Source: an uncultured Bacilli bacterium
GTDB lineage: Bacteria > Bacillota_I > Bacilli_A > ML615J-28 > CAG-313
Direction: 5' to 3'
Length of the DNA stretch: 64,000 bases
Assembly (NCBI GenBank): GCA_934133195.1
Contig: CAKPAZ010000005.1
Coordinates: 1 to 64,000, forward strand
The notes under the pieces were generated by a model that saw only the letters and a list, made by a program, of their open reading frames with translations, ran no database searches and was not told the origin of the DNA. Positions 16,869-24,719 of this stretch are shown here, piece after piece (position 1 is the stretch's first letter; every line of letters starts with the position of its first letter). A program made the position numbers and the translations under genes.

Positions 16869-16921
16869 AGTAAATTCAATTTCCTAGTTTTGTTTAGAGA
16901 CAGGATGGTTACGAACTGTCT
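16867..16921 (-). promoter_or_regulatory. PreQ1-I riboswitch with antiterminator
   Basis: Aptamer at 16883-16921: stem AGACAG/CTGTCT, a 12-base loop beginning TTC and containing AACC, then an A-rich tail ending ACTAGG whose GG can pair with loop CC as the H-type pseudoknot. The layout matches the B. subtilis queC and T. tengcongensis class I aptamers as I recall them. An alternative hairpin (16867-16887; CTAG, AAAT, loop TGA, ATTT, CTAG) overlaps both the tail and the terminator's 5' arm. Ligand binding would free the terminator, predicting an OFF switch. The gene downstream is a queuosine precursor transporter. Confidence 0.82.
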
Positions 16922-16943
16922 TAATATTCTTATATTAAAATTA

Positions 16944-17030
16944 TGGTGCCGGTGGTCGGACTCGAACCGACACACCCTCATCAGGTACTGGATTTTGAGT
17001 CCAGCGCGTCTACCATTTCACCACACCGGC
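16944..17030 (-). tRNA. tRNA-Leu (anticodon CAA)
   Basis: 87-base class II tRNA with CCA encoded. Acceptor arms are GCCGGTG and CACCGGC; anticodon stem CTGGA/TCCAG around CTCAAAA gives anticodon CAA (reads UUG). There is a long variable arm, and the T-arm has GTCGG-TTCGAGT-CCGAC. It is the only tRNA in the window. Confidence 0.97.
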
Positions 17031-17042
17031 CTTACCTTAATT

Positions 17043-17071
17043 ATTATACACCAAAATGTATTTTTAATCAA
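17043..17071 (-). promoter_or_regulatory. Promoter of tRNA-Leu (and probably the riboswitch operon)
   Basis: On the minus strand TTGATT (17066-17071), a 17-base spacer, TATAAT (17043-17048). Start would fall a few bases before the tRNA 5' end. No comparable promoter is seen between the tRNA and the riboswitch. Confidence 0.85.
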
Positions 17072-17094
17072 GTATAAGGCTATTAAGCGATATT

Positions 17095-19062
17095 TTAAAA
17101 TGGAATGTTATCAGTATAAAGAATTTTAATATACCATGGAATATTTGATTTTTTAAAATAAATAGGTTTGTAATATTCGTTAAAAGTTGGATAAAATCCA
17201 GTCATCGGATTAAGATCAATACTTATAATATTTTCAGGAGTTTTATACCAAGTACCATTATTATTTTTGTATCCTTCAACAATATCAGCCCAAACATACT
17301 TTCCAAATCTTAAATCACTAGTTTTAGTAACAGCACGATTGTCATCGTATCCTGTCCAAACACATGCTACAATATCTTGATTATATCCTACCATCCAATT
17401 ATCAGTATCAGTAGATCCACTTTTTCCAGCATACTTATGAGATAATAAACTAGCAACTGCAGCTCCAGTTGGTCTAATGTTATAGGTAATATTATTGTCA
17501 AAAATGGAAGTCATTGTTTCATTTAATAAATAGCAATCACCCTCATCAGCAATCACTGTTGATTTTTTCTTAGCTTGATATAAAACTTCACCATCAAATG
17601 TCTCAATCTTGGTAATGGTAGTAGGAGTGACTTTAGTTCCTAAATTAGCTATTGTCGCATACCCTTCAGTTAGTTCCTTAACAGATACTTCTTTAGTTCC
17701 TAAAGCAAGAGATGGAAGATCACTTGGAATGTTACCTTTAAAACCAAATCGCTTTAAAGTATCAGCTAAAACATCAGGCCCTAAAAACAAGTGTGTTTTC
17801 ATTGCATATATATTATCGCTAGTCGCAATCGCATATAACATAGAAATGTCTTTATCAGCATAGATACTTCGAAAATTAGTTGGTGCATATTTGTTACCGT
17901 GATAATAAAAAGTTGTTGCTTCACTTTTAAATGTTGTAGCAGGGGTAAACCCATTTTCTAATGCACTAAGATATAAGAATGGTTTAATCGTTGATCCTGG
18001 CTGTCTAATACTACTAATAGCACGATTGTAGGAACTTTTCTCATAATCTTTTCCTCCAATAACTGATAGAACATCACCAGTTTTGGGATTCATTACAAAA
18101 CAAGCAATTTCAATATCTGAGTTTGGAATTCTATTTTTAATACTTTTAGTAATAGTTTGATATAAATCGATATCAAGAGTTGTATAAATTTTTAGCCCCT
18201 TATAGGCAACTCTTAAAATATCTGGATAATTATTAAGTTCATCAATAACCATATCTTGGAAAAAAGGAGCATTCTTAGATTCTAAATTAGGGTTTAACCC
18301 AATAAGTTTAGGAGTTTCATCTATAGCATCATCATATTCATCTTTTGTAATAACTTTATCGTTTAACATTTCATCTAAGATTAATGTTGTACGTTCCTCA
18401 TTATTTTTGGGATTTTTAATTGGTGAATATATCGTAGGTCCTTTGGGAATAGATGCTAAAATACAACTCTCTTTAAGGGTTAATTCACCAGCATGTTTGT
18501 TAAAATAAAAAATGCTAGCATCTTCAATCCCGTAAATCCCATGATCAAAGTAGATAGCATTTAAGTATCCTTCGAGAATTTCATCTTTTGTATAGATGCT
18601 TTCAAATTTAATCGCAATCATCGCTTCATTAATTTTTCTTTTCCATGTTTGCTCACTATTTAAAAATAATGTTTTGACATATTGCTGAGTAATAGTAGAT
18701 CCACCTTCTGATATTCCATTACTCTTGAGATTAGCTACTAATGCTCCACCAATTCTAATAATATCAAGTCCATGATGCTTATAAAATCTTTTATCTTCAA
18801 TGGAGATAAAGGCTTTTTTTACATAGGAAGATATATTATCTAGCTTAACGTAAGATTGTTTTTTATTGTTACTATAACTTAAATACTTAACCCCACTACT
18901 ATCATATAATTCAATATTTGTTATTTGAGGCATTGTATATTTAATATTATAAGTTATAACACAAAATGTTAGTACTATCCCTAAAAAAATGAAAGTTGCT
19001 GACCCAATGGTCCATCGTAAAATTCTATCAATAATTTTTCTTTTTCTTTTTTTGTCACTCAT
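17095..19062 (-). CDS. Bifunctional penicillin-binding protein (PBP1/2a type)
   Basis: Peptidoglycan glycosyltransferase/transpeptidase, anchored by one N-terminal membrane helix (about 17-38). The GT51 domain has the catalytic Glu89 in ISIEDKRFYKHHG, then GGSTITQQ and the Arg/Lys-rich helix. The transpeptidase domain has Ser357 in PGSTIKPF, SDN as the SXN motif, and KSG in place of the usual KTG. 655 residues. The ATG at 19062 follows AGAGGTATTAAT; an upstream in-frame ATG at 19080 lacks a ribosome binding site. It shows that the organism builds a wall. It probably shares a transcript with the small gene 46 bases upstream. Confidence 0.93.
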   Translation of the reverse strand: MSDKKRKRKIIDRILRWTIGSATFIFLGIVLTFCVITYNIKYTMPQITNIELYDSSGVKYLSYSNNKKQSYVKLDNISSYVKKAFISIEDKRFYKHHGLDIIRIGGALVANLKSNGISEGGSTITQQYVKTLFLNSEQTWKRKINEAMIAIKFESIYTKDEILEGYLNAIYFDHGIYGIEDASIFYFNKHAGELTLKESCILASIPKGPTIYSPIKNPKNNEERTTLILDEMLNDKVITKDEYDDAIDETPKLIGLNPNLESKNAPFFQDMVIDELNNYPDILRVAYKGLKIYTTLDIDLYQTITKSIKNRIPNSDIEIACFVMNPKTGDVLSVIGGKDYEKSSYNRAISSIRQPGSTIKPFLYLSALENGFTPATTFKSEATTFYYHGNKYAPTNFRSIYADKDISMLYAIATSDNIYAMKTHLFLGPDVLADTLKRFGFKGNIPSDLPSLALGTKEVSVKELTEGYATIANLGTKVTPTTITKIETFDGEVLYQAKKKSTVIADEGDCYLLNETMTSIFDNNITYNIRPTGAAVASLLSHKYAGKSGSTDTDNWMVGYNQDIVACVWTGYDDNRAVTKTSDLRFGKYVWADIVEGYKNNNGTWYKTPENIISIDLNPMTGFYPTFNEYYKPIYFKKSNIPWYIKILYTDNIPF

Positions 19063-19108
19063 ATTAATACCTCTATTCATCTAATATGATTAACAAAAAA
19101 TAACTTAA

Positions 19109-19420
19109 TTATTCATTTTCATTAATATTTTGAAGTGCTTCATTTATTAAATCATCACTTGTAAAATAAATGTTTTCATAAGTAGTTTGAAAAAAGAAAT
19201 TAGTAACAGGAACTCCTCCCTCGTGTAAAATATTTGTTTCTTTAAAATTTAAAATTAAATCTGTATTTGTAAAAATTAAATAGTCAAAAACATATGTTGT
19301 TTCTCCATCTTTAAGATGAGCATCATCAAGTAAGAATACAGGATGATTAATAGTCAAGCATAAAGAATTGTTAATTTGACTATTTTTTGAAATAATTATA
19401 ATTTGTTTAGCTAATTCCAT
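19109..19420 (-). CDS. Conserved-looking small hypothetical protein
   Basis: 103 residues, not recognised. No signal peptide or membrane segment; the composition (alternating hydrophobic and polar residues, acidic tail) suggests a small beta-rich cytosolic fold. GGTGAT precedes the ATG at 19420 (the longer frame to 19432 lacks a site). A TATAAT box on this strand lies at 19437-19442. It is directly upstream of, and co-directional with, the penicillin-binding protein gene, so a wall-related role is possible but unsupported. Confidence 0.65.
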   Translation of the reverse strand: MELAKQIIIISKNSQINNSLCLTINHPVFLLDDAHLKDGETTYVFDYLIFTNTDLILNFKETNILHEGGVPVTNFFFQTTYENIYFTSDDLINEALQNINENE

Positions 19421-19535
19421 ATATATCACCAATAATATTATAACATCAATAATTAAAAGAAAAAAACTAATAGCAATATAAATTAAAAACTAATTTACCA
19501 AAAAATCTAAGTTATTAAAAAATTATTTAATTATA

Positions 19536-19564
19536 TTGCAAAAAAAGCATAATTATGTTATAAT
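19536..19564 (+). promoter_or_regulatory. Promoter of the zinc-ribbon CPBP gene
   Basis: TTGCAA (19536-19541), a 17-base spacer, TATAAT (19559-19564) with an extended TGT before the -10. Confidence 0.78.
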
Positions 19565-19602
19565 AAAAAATACTAAAGAAATAGAATGTGAAGTGATAGA
19601 CA

Positions 19603-20406
19603 TTGAAATTCAGATGTAAAAAATGCTTTAAAGTTCTTAATAAAAATGAAGAATATTGCACAAGCTGTGGTGAACATAGTGAAGAAGTAGCAGCATACAT
19701 GGCTGAAAGTAAACATGAACTTGATAGTATCGCAAAATTTAAATTATCACTTATTTTGTATTTGGCTATAGCCTTTATTGGTACAGGTGCTTTGATGATT
19801 ACATTTGCGGTCATTCAAAATAGAAATTCATCAACCTACGATATGAATGCTTGTAAAGGCATTAGCTTTTTGATATCTAGTATTGTTTTGTTTATTGTTA
19901 TGATTGCATTAAATTTCAAAGAATTAAAATCGATGTTATTTAATGGGACAACCAAACAACTAGGAGCATCTTTATTAGTAGGTATTCTTGTTATGGGAAT
20001 TCTTGGAGTATTACATTATTTAAGTGTAAATACACGTGTTATTCCTAACTATATGGTTGATTTCTTAAATGGATCAATTGTCTTTGAAGTAGAAGGCAAT
20101 TGGATGACTTCAACTACATTGTTGCTTTCATTACTATTTAGTATTGTGGTAGAAGAAATAGTTTTTAGAAAAAGATTAATTGATGCATTAGATGATGAAA
20201 CATTACTTGGTGATACAGCCATAATAATCATCAGTGCAGCAATAGCTACTATTCTTGATTTTATGTGGCTAATGTCCACGGAAACAATCATTACAATGTT
20301 TATTCTTAATATGGCAATGAGTGGAATATATATGAATACTAATCGTAGTATTGGTATAAATATTATTCTTCGTGTCATTCTAATTTGCATAATTTTTATA
20401 TTATAG
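19603..20406 (+). CDS. Zinc-ribbon CPBP-family membrane protein, degenerate active site
   Basis: A 267-residue protein with an N-terminal zinc ribbon (C5-X2-C8, C19-X2-C22) followed by about seven membrane helices of the CPBP (Abi/CAAX-protease-like) type. The EEXXXR motif is present (Glu184, Glu185, Arg189), but the later His residues of the usual FXXXH and HXXXN/B motifs are not seen; the matching places read DFMWL and LNMAM. Translation must start at TTG 19603 because a TAG stop lies just upstream in frame; an AAGTGAT site precedes it. It may be inactive as a protease or act as a scaffold. Located 10 bases before ychF. Confidence 0.7.
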   Translation: MKFRCKKCFKVLNKNEEYCTSCGEHSEEVAAYMAESKHELDSIAKFKLSLILYLAIAFIGTGALMITFAVIQNRNSSTYDMNACKGISFLISSIVLFIVMIALNFKELKSMLFNGTTKQLGASLLVGILVMGILGVLHYLSVNTRVIPNYMVDFLNGSIVFEVEGNWMTSTTLLLSLLFSIVVEEIVFRKRLIDALDDETLLGDTAIIIISAAIATILDFMWLMSTETIITMFILNMAMSGIYMNTNRSIGINIILRVILICIIFIL

Positions 20407-20416
20407 GAGGCATAAA

Positions 20417-21514
20417 ATGGGATTAACAGCCGGAATTGTAGGATTACCTAATGTAGGTAAATCTACATTATTTAATGCAATAACTAAAGCTGGAGCTTTC
20501 GCTGCAAACTTCCCCTTCGCAACCATTGAACCAAATGTTGGCGTAGTAGAAGTTCATGATGAAAGACTTGATAAAATTGTAGAAATAGTAAAACCTCGTA
20601 GCATTGTACCTACATCATTTTCATTCACTGATATTGCGGGTCTAGTTAAAGGTGCAAGTCATGGTGAAGGATTAGGCAATCAATTCTTATCACATATTCG
20701 TGATGTTGACGCAATATGTCAAGTAGTAAGATGTTTTGATAGTGATCAAATTATTCACGTTGAAGGACGTGTTGATCCAATCGATGATATTGAAACAGTT
20801 AATTTAGAATTGATACTTGCAGATTTAGATGTAGTAGAAAAAAGAATTCCTAAAATTGAAAAAAGAGCATTAATGAAAGTTGATAAAGATTCAGTAGTAG
20901 AATATGGTATTTTAAAAAAGTTACAAGAAGGTTTTTTAAATAATATTCCTGCACGCTTAATTCCATTAACTGATGAAGAAAAACTCTTTATTAAAAATTA
21001 TCAATTCTTAACAATGAAACCAATGCTTTATGTAGCAAATGTATCAGAAGATGATGTAGTTACTGGTAATGACTACACAAAGAAAGTAAAAGAATATGCT
21101 GATAAAACAAATTCTAAAGTTGTTATTATTAGTGCAAAAATAGAAGAAGAGCTTAGTGCCCTAGATGATGAAGAAAGACAAATGTTTTTAGAAGAACTTG
21201 GCATTAAAACAAGTGGCTTAGATGAACTAATTCATGAAGCATATGCTCTACTTGGCTTATGTACGTTCTTTACCGCAGGAGAAAAGGAATGCCGAGCTTG
21301 GACCTTTAAGAAAGGAATGAAAGCACCAGAATGTGCAGGTGTTATTCATAGTGATTTTGAAAAAGGCTTTATTAAAGCAGAAACCTACTCATATGACGAT
21401 TTAATAACTTATGGTACTCCACAAAAAGTAAAAGAGGCAGGTAAAGTTAGACTTGAAGGAAAAGATTATGTCGTTCAAGATGGCGATATAATGCTATTTA
21501 GATTTAATATTTAA
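20417..21514 (+). CDS. ychF: YchF/OLA1-type GTP/ATP-binding protein
   Basis: Ribosome-associated P-loop NTPase of 365 residues. GLPNVGKST is the P-loop, followed by NFPFATIEPNVG and DIAGLVKGASHGEGLGNQFL; a coiled-coil insertion and the C-terminal TGS domain (from about 280, with RAWTFKKG) are complete. The NTP-specificity motif is degenerate as in other YchF. AGGAGG precedes the ATG. Heads a run with cca and yhaM. Confidence 0.96.
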   Translation: MGLTAGIVGLPNVGKSTLFNAITKAGAFAANFPFATIEPNVGVVEVHDERLDKIVEIVKPRSIVPTSFSFTDIAGLVKGASHGEGLGNQFLSHIRDVDAICQVVRCFDSDQIIHVEGRVDPIDDIETVNLELILADLDVVEKRIPKIEKRALMKVDKDSVVEYGILKKLQEGFLNNIPARLIPLTDEEKLFIKNYQFLTMKPMLYVANVSEDDVVTGNDYTKKVKEYADKTNSKVVIISAKIEEELSALDDEERQMFLEELGIKTSGLDELIHEAYALLGLCTFFTAGEKECRAWTFKKGMKAPECAGVIHSDFEKGFIKAETYSYDDLITYGTPQKVKEAGKVRLEGKDYVVQDGDIMLFRFNI

Positions 21515-21531
21515 CGAAAGGAGATAATAGT

Positions 21532-23061
21532 ATGACACCTACAAATCAATACGTGGATAAACTTGCAAAAAGAAATCCTGAACTATATAAATACTTTTTA
21601 CGTGGCATTGAAATTCTGGAATTACTAAATTCAAAAATGTATGAAGCTTACTTTGTCGGTGGTGTTGTACGAGACTACTTATTAGGTGTTGACTTTAAGG
21701 ATATCGACATTGCGACAGCCGCGACACCTAAAGAAGTACTAGATTTATTTCCAGAAGGAGATGGACGTTTTTCAGAACTTGGATGTGTAGAAATTAGAGA
21801 AGGAAATATGCTATTTCAAATTACCACATTTAGAGATGAAAAACTTGTAACCACAAGAAAAACTAAAAACATCCACTATTCAAAAAAATTAATAGATGAT
21901 GTTTTAAGAAGAGATTTTACAATTAATGGATTGGCACTATCTTCTAATCTTAATGTTATCGATATTGTTGGTGGCCAAAAAGATTTGAAAAAAGGCGTAA
22001 TCCAAGTAATTGGTAAACCTAAAGTAAGATTTAAAGAAGATCCTCTAAGAATGCTTCGAGGCATTGAATTGATGGCAAGATATAACTTTGTACTATCTGG
22101 TTCAACAATAAGAGGAATGAAAAGATGTCGTAAGTACATACCTGATATATCACAAATGAAATTATCAGAAATGCTACTTAAGATAATGAATGGAAAATAT
22201 GCTAAAAATGCGCTATATCAAATGGCTAATATAGATTTATTTAGCAGTGATGCTGTATATGCAAAATGGTTGCTTGGAATATGTCGTAAATATAAGAAAA
22301 CTAATGTTACTGAAAAGTTAGCTTTATTATATTATATGTATGGCTCTATTCCAAAAAATACTTGCTATACACATCAACAACTTCAAGAAATGGAAAAGCT
22401 CATTATGATGGCTAAAGTTCTTGATAAACAACCAATTGATGGAATGATGCTTTATAAATATGGAAGTCCAATTGTTTTATCTGCTAACTATATGCTCGCA
22501 AGCATGGGTGGAAAATATAAAGACAAAGGTAGATTTATTAAAAAACTAGATAAACGTCTACCACTACATGATCGTAGAGATTTTAGATTTACCGCAGAAG
22601 AATTGATTCAAATGTTGGATGGTAAAACAGGACCAAAAATTACAGAGATTATGGAACTCTTAATTGATAAGGTAATTCGTGGGGAAATACTTAATAATAA
22701 TACAATAATACGACAAGAAGCAATGCGAATAATTGCATTAGAAAATCTTGATAATCCGACACCAAAACCAAAACCTGAAGAGCCACAACCAGTTAAACAG
22801 GACCCTACTCCTACACCAGAACCTCAAGTTACTGTTACACCAAGAGTTGAAGTTGTTGTTGACGTTGAACAAATAAAAGCTAAGTACGCTGAAGAATACA
22901 AGAGTTTATATGCATCATATATGCGTTCCGTTCAAGGATATCAATCAATGTCTGAAGAAGAAAAACAAGAAGTAAGTCGTAGCGTAAAAAATAGAGTACG
23001 TAATGAATTACTTTCTAAAAATGCAAATTATAATATTTTAGTTGAAAGGGGAATAATCTAA
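21532..23061 (+). CDS. cca: CCA-adding enzyme with a Pro-rich linker and C-terminal extension
   Basis: Class II tRNA nucleotidyltransferase. Catalytic head: GGVVRDYLLG (43-52), Asp57/Asp59 in DIDIAT, RRDFTINGLA, and the neck region with EDPLRMLRG. Typical enzymes stop near 400 residues; this one is 509. After residue about 405 comes a linker dense in Pro-Lys/Glu-Pro, then a charged helical domain (about 445-509). The extension resembles no domain I know. AAAGGAGA precedes the ATG. Translation overlaps the next gene by one base. Confidence 0.88.
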   Translation: MTPTNQYVDKLAKRNPELYKYFLRGIEILELLNSKMYEAYFVGGVVRDYLLGVDFKDIDIATAATPKEVLDLFPEGDGRFSELGCVEIREGNMLFQITTFRDEKLVTTRKTKNIHYSKKLIDDVLRRDFTINGLALSSNLNVIDIVGGQKDLKKGVIQVIGKPKVRFKEDPLRMLRGIELMARYNFVLSGSTIRGMKRCRKYIPDISQMKLSEMLLKIMNGKYAKNALYQMANIDLFSSDAVYAKWLLGICRKYKKTNVTEKLALLYYMYGSIPKNTCYTHQQLQEMEKLIMMAKVLDKQPIDGMMLYKYGSPIVLSANYMLASMGGKYKDKGRFIKKLDKRLPLHDRRDFRFTAEELIQMLDGKTGPKITEIMELLIDKVIRGEILNNNTIIRQEAMRIIALENLDNPTPKPKPEEPQPVKQDPTPTPEPQVTVTPRVEVVVDVEQIKAKYAEEYKSLYASYMRSVQGYQSMSEEEKQEVSRSVKNRVRNELLSKNANYNILVERGII

Positions 23062-23996
23062 TGAGAAAATTTAATGATATGAAAATTGGTGAAGATGTAT
23101 CTTTTTATGCATTAGTGGAAGGATTTCAACTTCGTTATACCCCAAATAAAAGTGCATATTATAGTGCAAGTCTATCAGATGGTGATCAAATAGTTGACGC
23201 AAGAATTTGGGATACTGGCATCGTTGAAAATGTAAATATGACAAAAGGCGATATATATTACTTTACAGCTCATATTAATGAATATGCCGGTAAAACTCAA
23301 TTTGTGATTAAAGCTGCGCGTAGTATTACTGAAGATGAAATTGATAAAAAAATATTTTATCGTTCTGCTCCAATAACAGAAGAAGCTTTAAGAATGGAAA
23401 TAAAACGTTATATTAATAAAATTGAAAATCCTATTTTAAAAGAACTTGTAATTCAAATGATTAGTAAGGTAGCAAATGATTATTTTACTTTCCCTGCTGC
23501 GATGTCTATGCATCATAATTATGCATCAGGCCTTGCTTATCATACATATACAATGTTAAGACTTGCTGATACATATTTAGAATTATATCCAGGAATGAGC
23601 CAAGACTTGTTATATGCAGGTACAATTGTTCATGATATTGGTAAAACCAAAGAATTAAGTGGTATTCATGGAACTGTTTACACTGAAGAAGGAAACCTTT
23701 TAGGCCATATAGTTATTGGCTTACAAATGGTTGCGTCCGTCGCTACTACCCTTGGTGTAGAAGACACTGAAGAAGTAAAGGCATTATCTCACTTAATTGC
23801 TTCTCATCATGGAGAACTTGAATTTGGAAGTCCAAAAGAACCTGGAATGCTAGAAGCATTTGCTCTTCATTTTATGGATCTTGCGGATGCAAAAATGACA
23901 GCCGTATCTACAGAAGTAGTAAAAACTGAAAAAGGTAAAAGCACTGGTCCAATTGGAAGTATTGGTAGAAAAACAATATATCGCGCAAACTTATAA
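23061..23996 (+). CDS. yhaM: 3'-5' exoribonuclease YhaM
   Basis: 311-residue nuclease with an N-terminal OB-fold (about 10-100) and a C-terminal HD domain. The metal ligands are in HHNYASGLAYHT, the HD pair in IVHDIGKTKEL, and later in SHLIASHHGELE. AAAGGGG lies before the ATG, which overlaps the stop of cca as TAATG. The gene order links tRNA end-building with RNA 3'-end trimming. Confidence 0.93.
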   Translation: MRKFNDMKIGEDVSFYALVEGFQLRYTPNKSAYYSASLSDGDQIVDARIWDTGIVENVNMTKGDIYYFTAHINEYAGKTQFVIKAARSITEDEIDKKIFYRSAPITEEALRMEIKRYINKIENPILKELVIQMISKVANDYFTFPAAMSMHHNYASGLAYHTYTMLRLADTYLELYPGMSQDLLYAGTIVHDIGKTKELSGIHGTVYTEEGNLLGHIVIGLQMVASVATTLGVEDTEEVKALSHLIASHHGELEFGSPKEPGMLEAFALHFMDLADAKMTAVSTEVVKTEKGKSTGPIGSIGRKTIYRANL

Positions 23997-24032
23997 AATA
24001 AAAAAGCTGAGCGTTAATTGAAATACAAAAAT

Positions 24033-24064
24033 AAATGTAGACACAAAAAAGTGTCTACATTTTC
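24033..24064 (+). terminator. Terminator of ychF-cca-yhaM, nested in a longer inverted repeat
   Basis: ATGTAGACAC/GTGTCTACAT around an A-only loop, then a short T-run. It is nested inside a longer pairing of AAAGCTGAG (near 24003) with CTCAGCTTT (near 24084), whose right arm codes the end of the convergent gene, so the composite may stop both directions. Confidence 0.8.
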
Positions 24065-24080
24065 TTGATTATTTCATTAA

Positions 24081-24611
24081 TTACTCAGCTTTATTTTCGT
24101 CTATAAATGTATATTTAATGTCCATAGCAATAAAATTTTCAATACGTCTAAATTTTAAAAGAGTGTTAGCTCTTTGTACAAATAATGTATCAACCGCTTC
24201 CCAAATAAATACCCAGGCAAAAATATTAATACACTCAGTTAAGACTGCTCCAATATTTAGATTTGATAATATAATCATTACTGATAAAGCAATTACGCCA
24301 ATTATAATACATGAAATACCAAAAATTTTTTTCCTTTTGATATCTCTTAATAAATCGTGATATTGAAGTGTATAATAATTTTTAATTGCTTTATTGAATG
24401 TTTGCATATCATTATCACTCAATCTATTACAATGAATGTTTAATGATAATAAAGTCTTAGGATGAAATTCACTTGCACAATTTTCTAGAAAGTTTGCTAC
24501 CTCATTGGAAATTACAGGTTTTCCTTCTAGTGAATATGGTGATAAAAAATTTGATGTATCATTAATGGCCATATCAATACTAGATTTTTCAATTATAATA
24601 TTCTTTTTCAT
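24081..24611 (-). CDS. Two-helix membrane protein of unknown function
   Basis: 176 residues, not recognised. N-terminal cytosolic helical part (about 1-95), two membrane helices (about 100-122 and 128-150), then a basic, aromatic C-terminal tail ending in an acidic stretch. AAGGAG precedes the ATG at 24611; an upstream in-frame ATG at 24632 lacks such a site. Monocistronic by its position: a terminator lies on each side. Confidence 0.65.
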   Translation of the reverse strand: MKKNIIIEKSSIDMAINDTSNFLSPYSLEGKPVISNEVANFLENCASEFHPKTLLSLNIHCNRLSDNDMQTFNKAIKNYYTLQYHDLLRDIKRKKIFGISCIIIGVIALSVMIILSNLNIGAVLTECINIFAWVFIWEAVDTLFVQRANTLLKFRRIENFIAMDIKYTFIDENKAE

Positions 24612-24675
24612 AATTAACTCCTTAATATACAATTAATTATATTATATTAATAAAAAAAAGTCTAGAACCTAGCAA

Positions 24676-24712
24676 ATAAAAAAATAGCTATACCTCAAAA
24701 GTATAGCTATTT
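24676..24712 (-). terminator. Terminator of the surface-protein operon
   Basis: On the minus strand 12-base arms AAATAGCTATAC and GTATAGCTATTT with a 7-base loop, followed by a T-rich tail. Confidence 0.88.
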
Positions 24713-24719
24713 TATTTAA

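Noticed and set aside
16802..16981. Long N-terminal extension of the transporter
   Set aside because: It would translate the riboswitch and part of tRNA-Leu; a good ribosome site precedes the ATG at 16801.
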